From Bacteroidota bacterium (GTDB lineage: Bacteria; Bacteroidota; Bacteroidia; 2-12-FULL-35-15): a DNA stretch of 64,000 nt. Below, piece after piece: positions 36,719-46,129 of the stretch. Made by a program: the position numbers and the translations under genes. The notes under the pieces were generated by a model. The model was given only the letters and a program-made list of their open reading frames with translations. It was not told the DNA's origin and made no database searches. Location: contig JAHEYB010000006.1 in assembly GCA_023251805.1 (NCBI GenBank), positions 1-64,000 on the forward strand, written 5' to 3'. The stretch's first letter is position 1. Every line of letters begins with the position of its first letter.

Positions 36719-37467
36719 AGTTTTGCCAAATATTTTTTTGATTTCACTTTAAAGAATTCATCTTCAATCATAAAATCTTTTCTGGAAGGAAGTTTCACAG
36801 CAAGTTCAAAATAAATTTTAGCTATTTTTTTTTCATTATTTTCATACAATGCTTCTGCATAATAAAAATTAGCGCCCACATCTGTTGGGAAATATACAAG
36901 CGCATGTTTCATCACTTTTACTGCATATTCTTTATCCGGCCATGTTAAAATCAATGGAATGTATGGCGTTTTATAATTTAATCCAGCATCAAACTTCCAA
37001 CCTCCCCCATTATTATACATCGAATCGGTTGCAATCAACATTTTGGTATGATACAATAATTTCGTCATCACACCATCATCCAAACTTTTCATGACTCCAT
37101 TTATTTCAGCAGAGAGCGCAATTGCGGATGTAAGTTCAAAACGAATTTTGCCATCTTTCGGAAATTTTTTTACCAAATCGTTTCCTAATGCAATTGTTTT
37201 GGAATAGGCCGCAATTTTGTCCTTATCGCTTATAGCCACAAATCGTCCTTTAAAGTTATAGCATTGCAAACAATATCCACCGGCAACTTGCACATTTTTA
37301 TTTTGTTTTAACAAACCATCAAAAATTGCTATGGCCTTGTCGATGTTGATAGCATTTGCCTGCAAGCCAACTGCATTTTCGGAGCGAGCATTAAAATAAT
37401 TAATCCCTGTTTGCAAATCATCAGGAGAAAAAAAAGCAACCAGTACAATTAATAATTGATGCGCCAT
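36715..37467 (-). CDS. TPR-like protein, possibly TatT-like (TRAP T-component family)
   Basis: The protein has 250 residues with a short hydrophobic N-terminus (MAHQLLIVLVAFFS). Helical repeats include NAINIDKAIAIFDGLLKQNK and GANFYYAEALYENNEKKIAK. The combination of YNNGGGWKF with repeated helix pairs recalls the TRAP-transporter-associated TatT family, but I hold this lightly. No transporter genes are near. It converges on the outer-membrane gene with a four-base overlap of stop codons. Confidence 0.45.
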   Translation of the reverse strand: MAHQLLIVLVAFFSPDDLQTGINYFNARSENAVGLQANAINIDKAIAIFDGLLKQNKNVQVAGGYCLQCYNFKGRFVAISDKDKIAAYSKTIALGNDLVKKFPKDGKIRFELTSAIALSAEINGVMKSLDDGVMTKLLYHTKMLIATDSMYNNGGGWKFDAGLNYKTPYIPLILTWPDKEYAVKVMKHALVYFPTDVGANFYYAEALYENNEKKIAKIYFELAVKLPSRKDFMIEDEFFKVKSKKYLAKL

Positions 37468-37636
37468 AAAACAGATTTTAATCGTAAGCTAAAATAAGAA
37501 AAATGGAGGATTAACAGACGATTATAAGTGTTTGACCAAATGAATTTGAATTTCACCGAAATTCTTAAACAAATGAGAATAAACTGAGTAGACAATAGTG
37601 TGTAATAGCTAACATTCATCATTAAAACCAATCAAA

Positions 37637-38548
37637 ATGAACCAGCACCTAAACGTTTTCTTGGCAACAGACTATTCCGAAGCTGTTATGAATGCAGAAC
37701 GATATGCCTTTGGATTTGCAAAAGAAACACAGTCCTCTCTAACTGTTCTGCATGTGTATGAATTGCCTTTTAGTTTGCCCTTAGAACTAGAAGAACGTGT
37801 AAAAGCATTGGAAAGATTGAAAAAGTATGAAACGCAAAAATTAAAAACACATTGCGATATGATTTTACGTTCCTTAAATATCAAAATACAAGATATTAAA
37901 TTGGAATACATTGCATTGAAAGGTTCTATTGGGAAGGAAATTCGAAAAGAAGCAGAACACAGTCACCCTGATTTGATTATTACAGGAACTCACGGAACTT
38001 CCAATAGCTTATCGCTTTTTCAAAAAAGTCATACTTGGGACATTATAAAAAAATCAAATGTTCCCATCTTAGCGATTCCACAAAATGCATTGTTTAAAAA
38101 TATTAAAAAGATTGTTTTTGCAACAGAATATCGTGAAGGAGAAATCCCCGGCATACAATCTATTGTAAAGATGGCTGCTCGCTTTGGTGCGAAATTGGTT
38201 GTAGTTCACATTAGCAATCATATGTTAGAAAAGGAGTTTGAATTAATGGTATATCAGCGTTTCAATTCAGATGTACGCGACAAAGTTTCGTATGAAAATC
38301 TAAGCTTTCGCATCGTATACGCAGATGATATCGTTAAAGGATTAAACGACTATTGCTTTTCTTCAAGCGCTGATTGGATAGCAATGTCGCATGCACAACC
38401 GTTTTTTTTCGAAACTATGTTAATCCCGGAAAAAAGTATCACTAAGGAAATGAGCTTAAAAACTCACATACCACTGCTTTGCATTCCCGATTTTTATGAA
38501 ACAAATTTAGATAAACCAGATCAAGAGATGTCATACGTTAAAAAGTAG
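37637..38548 (+). CDS. Tandem universal stress protein (UspA)
   Basis: The protein has 303 residues comprising two Usp domains. The first (1-150) starts NVFLATDYSEAVMNAERYAF and keeps the nucleotide-binding pattern GTHGTSNSLSLFQKSHT. The second (about 155-303) starts IKKIVFATEYREG but lacks that glycine pattern (AMSHAQPFFFETMLIP instead), so it is likely not an ATP binder. Such proteins are cytoplasmic stress-response factors of unclear biochemistry. Confidence 0.9.
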   Translation: MNQHLNVFLATDYSEAVMNAERYAFGFAKETQSSLTVLHVYELPFSLPLELEERVKALERLKKYETQKLKTHCDMILRSLNIKIQDIKLEYIALKGSIGKEIRKEAEHSHPDLIITGTHGTSNSLSLFQKSHTWDIIKKSNVPILAIPQNALFKNIKKIVFATEYREGEIPGIQSIVKMAARFGAKLVVVHISNHMLEKEFELMVYQRFNSDVRDKVSYENLSFRIVYADDIVKGLNDYCFSSSADWIAMSHAQPFFFETMLIPEKSITKEMSLKTHIPLLCIPDFYETNLDKPDQEMSYVKK

Positions 38549-38552
38549 TACA

Positions 38553-39491
38553 CTACATCATACGTGTACGCTTTACCAAATAAGGCATTAGCACTTGTTC
38601 AAATCCAAGATTAATATCGGCTTCAACAAAGTCAATTTTAAACTGACCACATTTTAGAATCAACTCTTTTTTGTATTCGGCCATTTGATGCAGGTAGGAA
38701 TCTTTTATTTCATTCGGATGCAATTTAATTTCTTCACCTGTTTCCATATCAACAAAGCGATACGGACGGTTATCAAAATCAAATTCCATTTCTTTTTGTT
38801 TGTCCACCACATGAAATAAAATCACTTCATGCTTATTATGTTTGAGATGTTGTAGAGCCGAAAACAATTCTTCGGAGTTCGCTTTTGAATCCATCATATC
38901 ACTAAAGATCATAACCAGCGACCGTTTATGAATTCCTTCTGCTATTTCATGCAAGGCATCTATTGCGGAAGTCTTTTTGTGAACTTTAACATCATGTGGT
39001 TGAATGCGTTTTTCAAGTTCGTGATACAACAATTTATGATGAAGGGAGCTTGATTTAGCAGTAGTATGAACTTCTACATTTTCTGAAAAAATACTTAGTC
39101 CAACTGCATCACGTTGACGCTTGAGTAATTCAATCATTGCGCCTGCACAATAAACAGAAAAGGAAATCTTGTTTACCCCACCCCTGCCTTCGGAGTTTGA
39201 ATCAGGAATGGGAAAATACATGGAAGAAGAATCGTCAATGATTAACTGACAACGTAAATTGGTTTCTTCTTCGTAACGTTTTATAAATAGTTTGTCGGTA
39301 CGACCATATAATTTCCAATCGATGTGTTTGGTTGATTCACCCTTGTTGTACAAACGATGCTCCGCAAACTCAACACTAAATCCATGGAACGGACTTTTAT
39401 GTAAACCTGTAATAAATCCTTCCACCACTTGCTTTGCAATTAGCTCCAAGTGGGTGAATTGACGGATGGATTGTTGATTGATTGTAGTCAA
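38553..39491 (-). CDS. DUF58 domain protein (vWA-like)
   Basis: The protein has 312 residues. The DUF58 core GFSVEFAEHRLYNKGESTKH, IDWKLYGRTDKLFIKRYEEE is followed by a vWA-like fold with the MIDAS-type pattern DDSSSM at about residue 87. DUF58 proteins usually work beside MoxR AAA ATPases and BatA/BatB membrane proteins in envelope maturation or stress tolerance. None of those is adjacent here, so this copy seems detached from the usual cluster. It converges on the UspA gene with a 4-nt gap. Confidence 0.88.
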   Translation of the reverse strand: MTTINQQSIRQFTHLELIAKQVVEGFITGLHKSPFHGFSVEFAEHRLYNKGESTKHIDWKLYGRTDKLFIKRYEEETNLRCQLIIDDSSSMYFPIPDSNSEGRGGVNKISFSVYCAGAMIELLKRQRDAVGLSIFSENVEVHTTAKSSSLHHKLLYHELEKRIQPHDVKVHKKTSAIDALHEIAEGIHKRSLVMIFSDMMDSKANSEELFSALQHLKHNKHEVILFHVVDKQKEMEFDFDNRPYRFVDMETGEEIKLHPNEIKDSYLHQMAEYKKELILKCGQFKIDFVEADINLGFEQVLMPYLVKRTRMM

Positions 39492-39623
39492 AGGTTGGAA
39501 AGTTGGAAAGTTAGAAGGTTAGAAAGTTAGAAAATTGTAGGTGAAATAAAAATGAAAAGTTTTAAAATTTACTGATGTAACACACAGAAAACTTTAAAAC
39601 CTTTCAACTTTCTAACTTTACAA

Positions 39624-39941
39624 CTATAATAAAGCTTTCAACTTAGCATCCAACACTGCTTTTGGAACAGCGCCTACTTGTTTGTCAACTACTTGTCCGC
39701 CTTTAAAGAAAAGGATTGTAGGAATATTACGAATTCCAAACATTGCAGAAATATTTGCGTTATTGTCAACATTTACTTTGCCAACAACTGCTTTTTCGCC
39801 ATACTCGTTTGATAATTCTTCAACCAAAGGTCCAACCATACGACATGGTCCGCACCATTCAGCCCAAAAATCTAATAATACCGGTTTTGTTGATTTTGCT
39901 ACTAACTCATCAAAGTTAGCATCTGTAATTTCTAATGCCAT
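39624..39941 (-). CDS. trxA: Thioredoxin
   Basis: The protein has 105 residues, the standard length. The active site is WAEWCGPCRM, the cis-proline region is RNIPTILFFKGG, and the C-terminus is KAVLDAKLKALL. It is a cytoplasmic disulfide reductase. It is a single gene with its own promoter at 39990-40020, diverging from the repeat-protein paralogue. Confidence 0.96.
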   Translation of the reverse strand: MALEITDANFDELVAKSTKPVLLDFWAEWCGPCRMVGPLVEELSNEYGEKAVVGKVNVDNNANISAMFGIRNIPTILFFKGGQVVDKQVGAVPKAVLDAKLKALL

Positions 39942-39989
39942 CGTTTTATTTTTTTATAATGAATGAAAATTTGTTTCTCAATTGAACCC

Positions 39990-40020
39990 TAAAGATAAAA
40001 TTGTATTTCAACATTGGCAA
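39990..40020 (-). promoter_or_regulatory. Promoter of trxA
   Basis: On the minus strand TTG (40020-40018), a 20-nt spacer and TATCTTTA (39997-39990) are close to consensus. The leader to the ATG would be about 45 nt. Confidence 0.6.
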
Positions 40021-40058
40021 ACGATTTGCCAAATTGTTTTCAATGACAGGCTGTCATT
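40014..40058. promoter_or_regulatory. Two dyad-symmetric sites in the trxA/paralogue divergent region
   Basis: Site 1 (40014-40032) is TTGGCAAA, three bases, TTTGCCAA, a perfect 8+8 palindrome covering the trxA -33 element. Site 2 (40042-40058) is AATGACAG, one base, CTGTCATT, a perfect 8+8 palindrome abutting the -33 TTG of the gene at 40153. They look like operators for one or two regulators. Confidence 0.55.
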
Positions 40059-40088
40059 TTGTTAATATATCTAAAAAAGCTACCTTTA
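40059..40088 (+). promoter_or_regulatory. Promoter of the coiled-coil repeat-protein paralogue
   Basis: TTG at 40059-40061, a 19-nt spacer and TACCTTTA at 40081-40088 are near consensus. The predicted leader is about 60 nt. Confidence 0.6.
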
Positions 40089-40152
40089 GGGAATAAATGA
40101 AGCCACCTTTCGTTCAAATGAACGTCTGGTTTGAAACAACGGATTTTAGCAT

Positions 40153-41880
40153 ATGATTATTACTCCTTATTTTAAAACATCCCTCTCTTCTATTTGTTTA
40201 TTTTTTTGCCTGTTGGTTTGTCAGTTTGCTCATTCACAAGCAAGGATAGAAGGTGTTGTAAAACATGGTGGTAAACCATTATCAGGTGCCGAAGTGGTGA
40301 TTACCAATAGCGCGGGAGATGAAAAAGTGCTGACTACCAATTCAGCCGGTGCATACAACTATAACTTTCCTCCCAATGATGAGTTTAATATTTCTATCTC
40401 CAAAGTAGGATTTACCCAGTTTCAGATAATTTATTCTACGATGGGACTCACAGGAGCAGCAGCAAAAAAGTTCAGCAGTCTTTCTAAGCCCGAAAGTGAA
40501 TTATTTGAACTTCCATCCGACCAAGCAACAATATTGAAGTTGAATGCAGTATTAGATAAGCCTTTGCTTAGCTTTTATTATAATTCTGAAAAAAATGTGG
40601 TTGATTCAGATGAAAATTTGAATAATTCATTGGCTCAAGACTTGGCAAAAGTTGCCAAATTGTCGGGTGCGCAATCCTCTTTGATTGAAACCACCTACAA
40701 AAATGCGATTGCTAAAGCGGATGCAGCAATGTTAACGCGTAATTATGAGGTTGCAAAAGCATCTTATACCGAAGCAAGTTCTTCCAAGCCAAGTGAACAA
40801 TATCCTAAAAGTAAATTAGCAGAAATTGAAAAATTAAATGCTGATGCCGATGCAAAAGCAAAAGCGGATGCCACAGAAAAAGAACGTTTAGCGAAAGAGA
40901 AAGAATTGGCTGCCGCTAGTGCAAAAGAAAAAGCAGAGAAAGATAAAGCCGCTGCTGAACTTGCCGCAAAAGAAAAAGCGGAGAAAGACAAAGCTGCCGC
41001 AGAGCTTGCTGCTAAAGACAAAGCCGACAAAGATAAAGCTGCTGCAGAACTTGCGGTACAACAAAAATTAGAAAAAGAAAAAGCATTGGCAGATGCAAAA
41101 ACCAAAGCAGATGCAGAACAAGCTGAGAAAGACCGATTAGCAAAAGAAAAATCGGATGCTGCAAAAGCCGCTGCCAATGTTGCTGAGGCAGAACGTTTAG
41201 CGAAAGAAAAGGAAAAAGCAGATGTATTAGCAAAAGCAAAAGCGGAACAAGATAAAGTCGCTGCTGAGCAAACTGCTAAACTTGCAGCCGAACAAGCTGA
41301 GAAAGATAGATTAGCAAAAGAAAAAGCAGATGCTGCGAAAGCTGCTGCCGATGCTGCTGAAGCAGAACGCTTAGCAAAAGAAAAGGAAAAAACGGATGCC
41401 ATTGCAAAAGCAAAAGCTGATGCCGAAAAAGCTGCAAAAGATTTAGCAGAAAAAGACAAATTAGCAAAAGAAGCAGAAGCTAAAGTCCTACAAGCAAAAT
41501 ATGACAATGCTTTAGCAAAAGGTGATTCTTGTGTGAAAGTAAAAAATTACGACTTAGCAAAAAGTTCTTACTTAAATGCATCTTCTTTAAAACCAAAAGA
41601 AGAAACACCTGCTGCTAAAATAAAAGAAGTAGATGCATTGATGGAATTAGAAAAACGTTCGCAATACACCAACGAATTGGCAAAAAAATATCCTCAAGGT
41701 GTTACCGAAGAAGTTTCGAAAGAAGGAAACAATAAAATCACCAAACGTATTGTTGTGAAAGGAAATACAGGCGATATGTACGTGAAGAAAGAAACCAGTT
41801 TCGGAGCGGTGTATTATTTTAAAAATGAAGCCACTATTACGGAGGCGGAGTTTAATAAGAATACGGAGATTAAGAAGTAG
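40153..41880 (+). CDS. Envelope protein with carboxypeptidase-regulatory-like domain, TolA-like coiled coil, conserved C-terminal domain
   Basis: The protein has 575 residues with a signal peptide ending FAHSQ. Residues 30-120 form a carboxypeptidase-regulatory-like beta domain (IEGVVKHGGKPLSGAEVVIT). One TPR-like unit follows (about 180-230, YEVAKASYTEASSSKPSEQY). Then comes an Ala/Lys/Glu-rich coiled coil (about 235-455), a second unit (about 455-500) and the C-terminal domain (about 508-575: RIVVKG...YVKKETSFG). Both ends match the 1480-residue protein at 3296-7738, which has 19 units where this one has the coiled coil. Within the coil KEKAEKDKAAAELAA occurs three times in tandem and a 58-residue block twice. 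It is probably a periplasmic spacer. Confidence 0.75.
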   Translation: MIITPYFKTSLSSICLFFCLLVCQFAHSQARIEGVVKHGGKPLSGAEVVITNSAGDEKVLTTNSAGAYNYNFPPNDEFNISISKVGFTQFQIIYSTMGLTGAAAKKFSSLSKPESELFELPSDQATILKLNAVLDKPLLSFYYNSEKNVVDSDENLNNSLAQDLAKVAKLSGAQSSLIETTYKNAIAKADAAMLTRNYEVAKASYTEASSSKPSEQYPKSKLAEIEKLNADADAKAKADATEKERLAKEKELAAASAKEKAEKDKAAAELAAKEKAEKDKAAAELAAKDKADKDKAAAELAVQQKLEKEKALADAKTKADAEQAEKDRLAKEKSDAAKAAANVAEAERLAKEKEKADVLAKAKAEQDKVAAEQTAKLAAEQAEKDRLAKEKADAAKAAADAAEAERLAKEKEKTDAIAKAKADAEKAAKDLAEKDKLAKEAEAKVLQAKYDNALAKGDSCVKVKNYDLAKSSYLNASSLKPKEETPAAKIKEVDALMELEKRSQYTNELAKKYPQGVTEEVSKEGNNKITKRIVVKGNTGDMYVKKETSFGAVYYFKNEATITEAEFNKNTEIKK

Positions 41881-42004
41881 CCATTTTTTTACCGCAGAGG
41901 GCGCAGAGATTTTCGCAGAGGGCGCAGAAATTTATTACAACACTCAGCGGCTCTCTTCTTTTCTCCTTTTTCTCTGCGGTTAATTTTTGATTCCGTAAGT
42001 GCCA
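41881..42004. repeat. Intergenic repeat of cgcagagggcgcag words
   Basis: Between the convergent genes, two near-copies of cgcagagggcgcagaga (about 41890-41930) face an inverted tctctgcggt at about 41971-41980, so the RNA could fold as an imperfect hairpin. Similar words occur at 31395-31425. Confidence 0.5.
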
Positions 42005-45000
42005 TTAATTTAATTTATACTCCAAGCCATTCTCTTTCAACAAATCCAACAAATCGTTATTGGGATTTACTTTTATTTTTTTGGAAGGCATTACCACAGA
42101 AATATTTTCTTCCGTATCAAATACTCTGAACTGCAACATACAATTGCGATTTTCAACCGTACTGTTTTTTGCAATTATATCATTCATCTTATTCATAAAC
42201 TCATCGTTCAACTCTTTCAAAGAAACATTCACCGTTAAGCTTCTCGCCATCTTATCGCGCAATTCCGATAGCAACTGAATATTACTCACTTTGTATTCGA
42301 AGTTTCCTGAATTTCTGAATCGCTCCGAAATTTTCCCCTTCACAAATAAAAACAATCCCGTTACCATGTATTGTTTGAACTTCACATAATCTTCTCCGAA
42401 AAAAGCCATCTCAGCCGATTCATTGTAATCTTCTATCGTAATTTTCCCCCAAGGATTTCCGGTTTTTGTTACACCGTTATGAACGTTGGTAACAATGCCT
42501 CCCAGCGTTAAGTCTTTGTTTTTATTTTCTTCTATTTTTTTAATGTCGGCTAGGGAATGCGGACAAAAATTATCCATTTCTAATTTGTAAGTATCAAGCG
42601 GATGTCCGGAAATAAAGAAACCAACTACATCCTTTTCATTTTTTAATTGTTCTAAATTGCTCCAAGCTTCACATACTGGAATTTTTGGTTCAGGCATATC
42701 AATGGCTGCATCGTCACCAAACAAAGATACTTGTGCCGAATTTTCTCCGTCTTGATGTGAACTTCCGTAACGAATTACTTTCTCCAAGAAATTTCCATTA
42801 TCGTTTCCTTCGATGTGAAAATAAGTTGCACGGTGAATTCCAAATGAATCCAAGCCACCTGCATTGGCTAAACTTTCAAATGTTTTTTTATTTGCAGCAC
42901 GTAAATTAATTCTTCTTACAAAATCAAATACAGATTTGTACGGACCATTTGCATTCCGTTCATCCACAATTGAAATAACAGCCGCCTCTCCTACTCCTTT
43001 CACTGCGCCCATTCCAAAGCGTATTTGTCCGTTTTTATTCACAGCAAATTGATACTGACTTTCATTCACATCCGGTCCGAGTACAGGAACACCCATTCTG
43101 CGACATTCATCCATGAAGAAAGTAATTTTATCAATGTTGCTTAAGTTATGCGTTAATACGGATGACATATACTCGCCAGGATAATGTGCTTTGAGATACG
43201 CTGTTTGAAAAGCAACAAGCGCATAACAAGTCGAGTGAGATTTATTGAAAGCATATTGCGCAAACTTTTCCCAATCCACCCAAATTTTTTCAAGCTTATC
43301 AGCGGGCAAACCTTTTTCGGTGGCGCCATCCATAAACTTACTCTTCATTTTATTTAAGGTGTAAATATCTTTTTTACCCATTGCCTTACGCAACACATCC
43401 GCATCACCTTTGGAGAAACCTGCTAATTTTTGTGACAACAACATTACCTGCTCTTGATAAACAGTAATACCATAAGTATCCGCAAGGTATTCTTCCATTT
43501 CAGGTAAATCGTAAGCAATGGTTTCTCTCCCATGTTTACGCGCAATAAAATTCGGAATGTATTCAATAGGGCCCGGACGATACAATGCGTTCATGGCAAT
43601 TAAATCGGCAAACTTATCGGGTTTAAGATTGATTAAATGTTTTTGCATCCCCGCGCTTTCAAACTGGAATGTTCCGTTGGTATCACCACGTTGATAAAGT
43701 TCTAATGTTTTTACATCATCTAAAGGAATATCATCAATGTCGATACTTATTCCGTGATTTTCTTTTATCAATTTCAAGGCATCACGAATAATCGTCAATG
43801 TTTTTAAACCAAGGAAGTCCATTTTAATTACACCCGCATCTTCAATTACTCTTCCATCATATTGTGTAATTAACAAGGTAGATTCTTTGGAAGTAGAAAC
43901 AGGAATTAAATCGGTAAGATCCATCGGAGCGATGATGATTCCCGCAGCGTGAATACCTGTACCACGTACAGAGCCTTCCAAAATCAAGGCTTCTTTCAAT
44001 ACTTTGGATTGCATATCATCACCGGCTAAAATCGCACGCAATTTTTTTACATCTTCTAAATCTTCTTTGTTAAGACCTTCCTTTTCTTCAAGGCTTGCAT
44101 CACCTGTCATTGGTGCTTTTAAGACACGCTTCAATTCGATGCCGGGTCGGTCGGGAACTAATTTTGCAAGCATATTTGATTCTTGCAAAGGCAAATCCAG
44201 CACCCGCGCAACGTCTTTGATACTCATCTTTGCAGCCATTGTACCGTAGGTCACAATTTGTGCTACTTGATTTTTTCCATATTTATCAACTACATAGTCA
44301 ATTACTTTTTGGCGACCTTCATCATCAAAATCCGTATCAATGTCGGGCATTGATTTACGATCGGGATTTAAGAAACGTTCGAATAGTAAATTGTATTTAA
44401 TTGGGTCGATGTTGGTGATGCCAATGCAAAAAGCAACAGCGGAGCCGGCAGCAGAACCACGGCCCGGGCCAATCAACACTCCAATATCTCTTCCTGCTTT
44501 AATGAAATCGGCAACAATTAAAAAGTAGCCTGCAAATCCCATTGTTTTTATGGTGAACAATTCAAAATTTAATCGTTCTTCTACTTCAGGAGAAATATCA
44601 TGATAACGTTCCTTTGCACCTAAGTAAGTAATGTGATGCAAATAATCATCCTGTGTAGCAAAACCTTCGGGAATAACAAAATTCGGCAACATAATGTCCT
44701 GCTTCAGTTTCAGCGGAGTGATTTTATCAACTATGTCATTTGTATTATCAATTGCTTCCGGCAAATCGCTAAAGAGTTGCGACATTTCAGCTGTTGATTT
44801 AAAATAAAACTGGTCGTTATAAAATGCAAAACGTTTTCCTTTGAAAGAATTGGAGTCATCATCACCAAAATCTTTCATTGTAGGAGTGCTTTGTTTTTCA
44901 CCGGTATTTATGCAAAGCAAAATATCGTGCGCGTTGGAATCCTGTTGATCTACATAGTGTGAATCGTTGGAAGCAATAATTTTTACATTGTATTTTTTCG

Positions 45001-45601
45001 ACCAGCGAACAAGCACTTCATTTACTTTATCTTGCTCCGGAATTCCATGTCGCTGTAACTCGATATAATAATCTTCACCAAAAATATCGTACCACCATTT
45101 GAATTCTTTCTCCGCTTCTACTTCACCATGTTTCATGATGGCTTTTGGAACCGAAGCGCCCAAGCAGCAAGTAGTAGCAATTAATCCTTCGTGATATTGT
45201 AAAATCAATTCTTTATCGATACGAGGATATTTCCCGTACAAACCTTCCATGTATCCAAGCGAACAAAGCTTCACAAGATTTTTATAACCTTGCGGATTTT
45301 TTGCTAAAAACAATTGGTGGTAACGAACATCTTTGTCTTCCTTGGTAAATTGTCGTTTATGGCGATTTTCCACTACATAAAATTCGCAACCAACAATGGG
45401 TTTTATTTTATTCGGATTTTCGGGAGTATTGTGTTTTCCTGCTTCGGCAACAAATTTAAAAACGCCAAACATGTTTCCATGATCGGTTATAGCCAATGCA
45501 CGCATGTTATCGTTCACTGCTTTTTTGTACAGCGAAGAAATATCAGCTGCGCCATCGAGCAATGAAAATTGAGTATGTACGTGGAGATGGGAGAAGTTCA
45601 T
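42005..45601 (-). CDS. dnaE: DNA polymerase III alpha subunit
   Basis: The protein has 1198 residues, the usual length for DnaE. The PHP domain begins HLHVHTQFSLLDGAAD (residues 5-20) with ITDHGNMFG. The palm has GPGRGSAAGSAVAF and the catalytic PDIDTDFDDEGR at about residues 417-428. The helix-hairpin-helix and OB-fold segments (ITLGGIVTNV-like, TLGGIVTNVHNGVTKTGNPW) lie near the C-terminus. It is the replicative polymerase. It is a single gene, and I saw no convincing promoter in the 150 nt before it. Confidence 0.97.
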   Translation of the reverse strand: MNFSHLHVHTQFSLLDGAADISSLYKKAVNDNMRALAITDHGNMFGVFKFVAEAGKHNTPENPNKIKPIVGCEFYVVENRHKRQFTKEDKDVRYHQLFLAKNPQGYKNLVKLCSLGYMEGLYGKYPRIDKELILQYHEGLIATTCCLGASVPKAIMKHGEVEAEKEFKWWYDIFGEDYYIELQRHGIPEQDKVNEVLVRWSKKYNVKIIASNDSHYVDQQDSNAHDILLCINTGEKQSTPTMKDFGDDDSNSFKGKRFAFYNDQFYFKSTAEMSQLFSDLPEAIDNTNDIVDKITPLKLKQDIMLPNFVIPEGFATQDDYLHHITYLGAKERYHDISPEVEERLNFELFTIKTMGFAGYFLIVADFIKAGRDIGVLIGPGRGSAAGSAVAFCIGITNIDPIKYNLLFERFLNPDRKSMPDIDTDFDDEGRQKVIDYVVDKYGKNQVAQIVTYGTMAAKMSIKDVARVLDLPLQESNMLAKLVPDRPGIELKRVLKAPMTGDASLEEKEGLNKEDLEDVKKLRAILAGDDMQSKVLKEALILEGSVRGTGIHAAGIIIAPMDLTDLIPVSTSKESTLLITQYDGRVIEDAGVIKMDFLGLKTLTIIRDALKLIKENHGISIDIDDIPLDDVKTLELYQRGDTNGTFQFESAGMQKHLINLKPDKFADLIAMNALYRPGPIEYIPNFIARKHGRETIAYDLPEMEEYLADTYGITVYQEQVMLLSQKLAGFSKGDADVLRKAMGKKDIYTLNKMKSKFMDGATEKGLPADKLEKIWVDWEKFAQYAFNKSHSTCYALVAFQTAYLKAHYPGEYMSSVLTHNLSNIDKITFFMDECRRMGVPVLGPDVNESQYQFAVNKNGQIRFGMGAVKGVGEAAVISIVDERNANGPYKSVFDFVRRINLRAANKKTFESLANAGGLDSFGIHRATYFHIEGNDNGNFLEKVIRYGSSHQDGENSAQVSLFGDDAAIDMPEPKIPVCEAWSNLEQLKNEKDVVGFFISGHPLDTYKLEMDNFCPHSLADIKKIEENKNKDLTLGGIVTNVHNGVTKTGNPWGKITIEDYNESAEMAFFGEDYVKFKQYMVTGLFLFVKGKISERFRNSGNFEYKVSNIQLLSELRDKMARSLTVNVSLKELNDEFMNKMNDIIAKNSTVENRNCMLQFRVFDTEENISVVMPSKKIKVNPNNDLLDLLKENGLEYKLN

Positions 45602-45759
45602 TTTATTAATTCACTGGTTTACTAGTTCATTTGTTTATTAGTAAAAAAGCTAATAAATTGAACACAGCCGATTGTAAGTCGGGTTGTAAATTTACTTAAT
45701 AAAAGAGTACTTTTTAGTAGCTGTTGATAAGATTGGAAAAGTCGGTATTTTTACTGGAA
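45602..45759. other. Intergenic gap, nothing recognised
   Basis: This is A/T-rich, with no open frame of note, no clear promoter consensus and no strong hairpin. It should hold the dnaE promoter. Confidence 0.4.
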
Positions 45760-46122
45760 TCAGTCAAATAGAGCTCGAACTTTCCTTTCAGCCCGCACTT
45801 CTTTTTTGATAGAAAGTTTATGTCGGATTTTCAACCAATTACATTTAGAGCAACTATAAATCCAAACAAACTTATAAGGTCTAACAACACATCCGCCACA
45901 CTCTTGGTGTCTGGCATTTGGAAAGTTTTCCGACCCCTTTCCTAAATGAACTTTTGGAGAACAAAAAAAGCCATAAGTAATATGAACAAGCGTAGGATGC
46001 AATGTCAAGTGATGCAGTTCACATATTTTGCCTTTATCCTCTTTTGCATAATTGTGAATCTTACATGAATGAAAGGAAAATAGTGAGAACAAAATAAAAA
46101 TGAAATGGAGAAAAAATTTCAT
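45760..46122 (-). CDS. Small Cys/His-rich lipoprotein
   Basis: The protein has 120 residues with a lipoprotein signal (FFLHFIFILFSLFSFHSC). The mature part has a CELHH motif followed by VHITYGFF, then GGC and a C-terminal CSKC. The order CEVHH..., YG, FPN, GGC, YCPxC recurs in small Bacteroidota proteins I remember only as hypothetical. The spacing suggests a bound metal, probably zinc. It begins seven bases after the T9SS/SBBP gene on the same strand, so the two may be co-transcribed. The function is unknown. Confidence 0.6.
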   Translation of the reverse strand: MKFFLHFIFILFSLFSFHSCKIHNYAKEDKGKICELHHLTLHPTLVHITYGFFCSPKVHLGKGSENFPNARHQECGGCVVRPYKFVWIYSCSKCNWLKIRHKLSIKKEVRAERKVRALFD

Positions 46123-46129
46123 TTATTAT

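Noticed and set aside
40764-41507. A 247-residue minus-strand open frame inside the coiled-coil gene
   Set aside because: It is the complement of Ala/Lys/Glu codons, giving an Ala/Ser/Phe-rich nonsense protein. The sense frame has a signal peptide and conserved ends.
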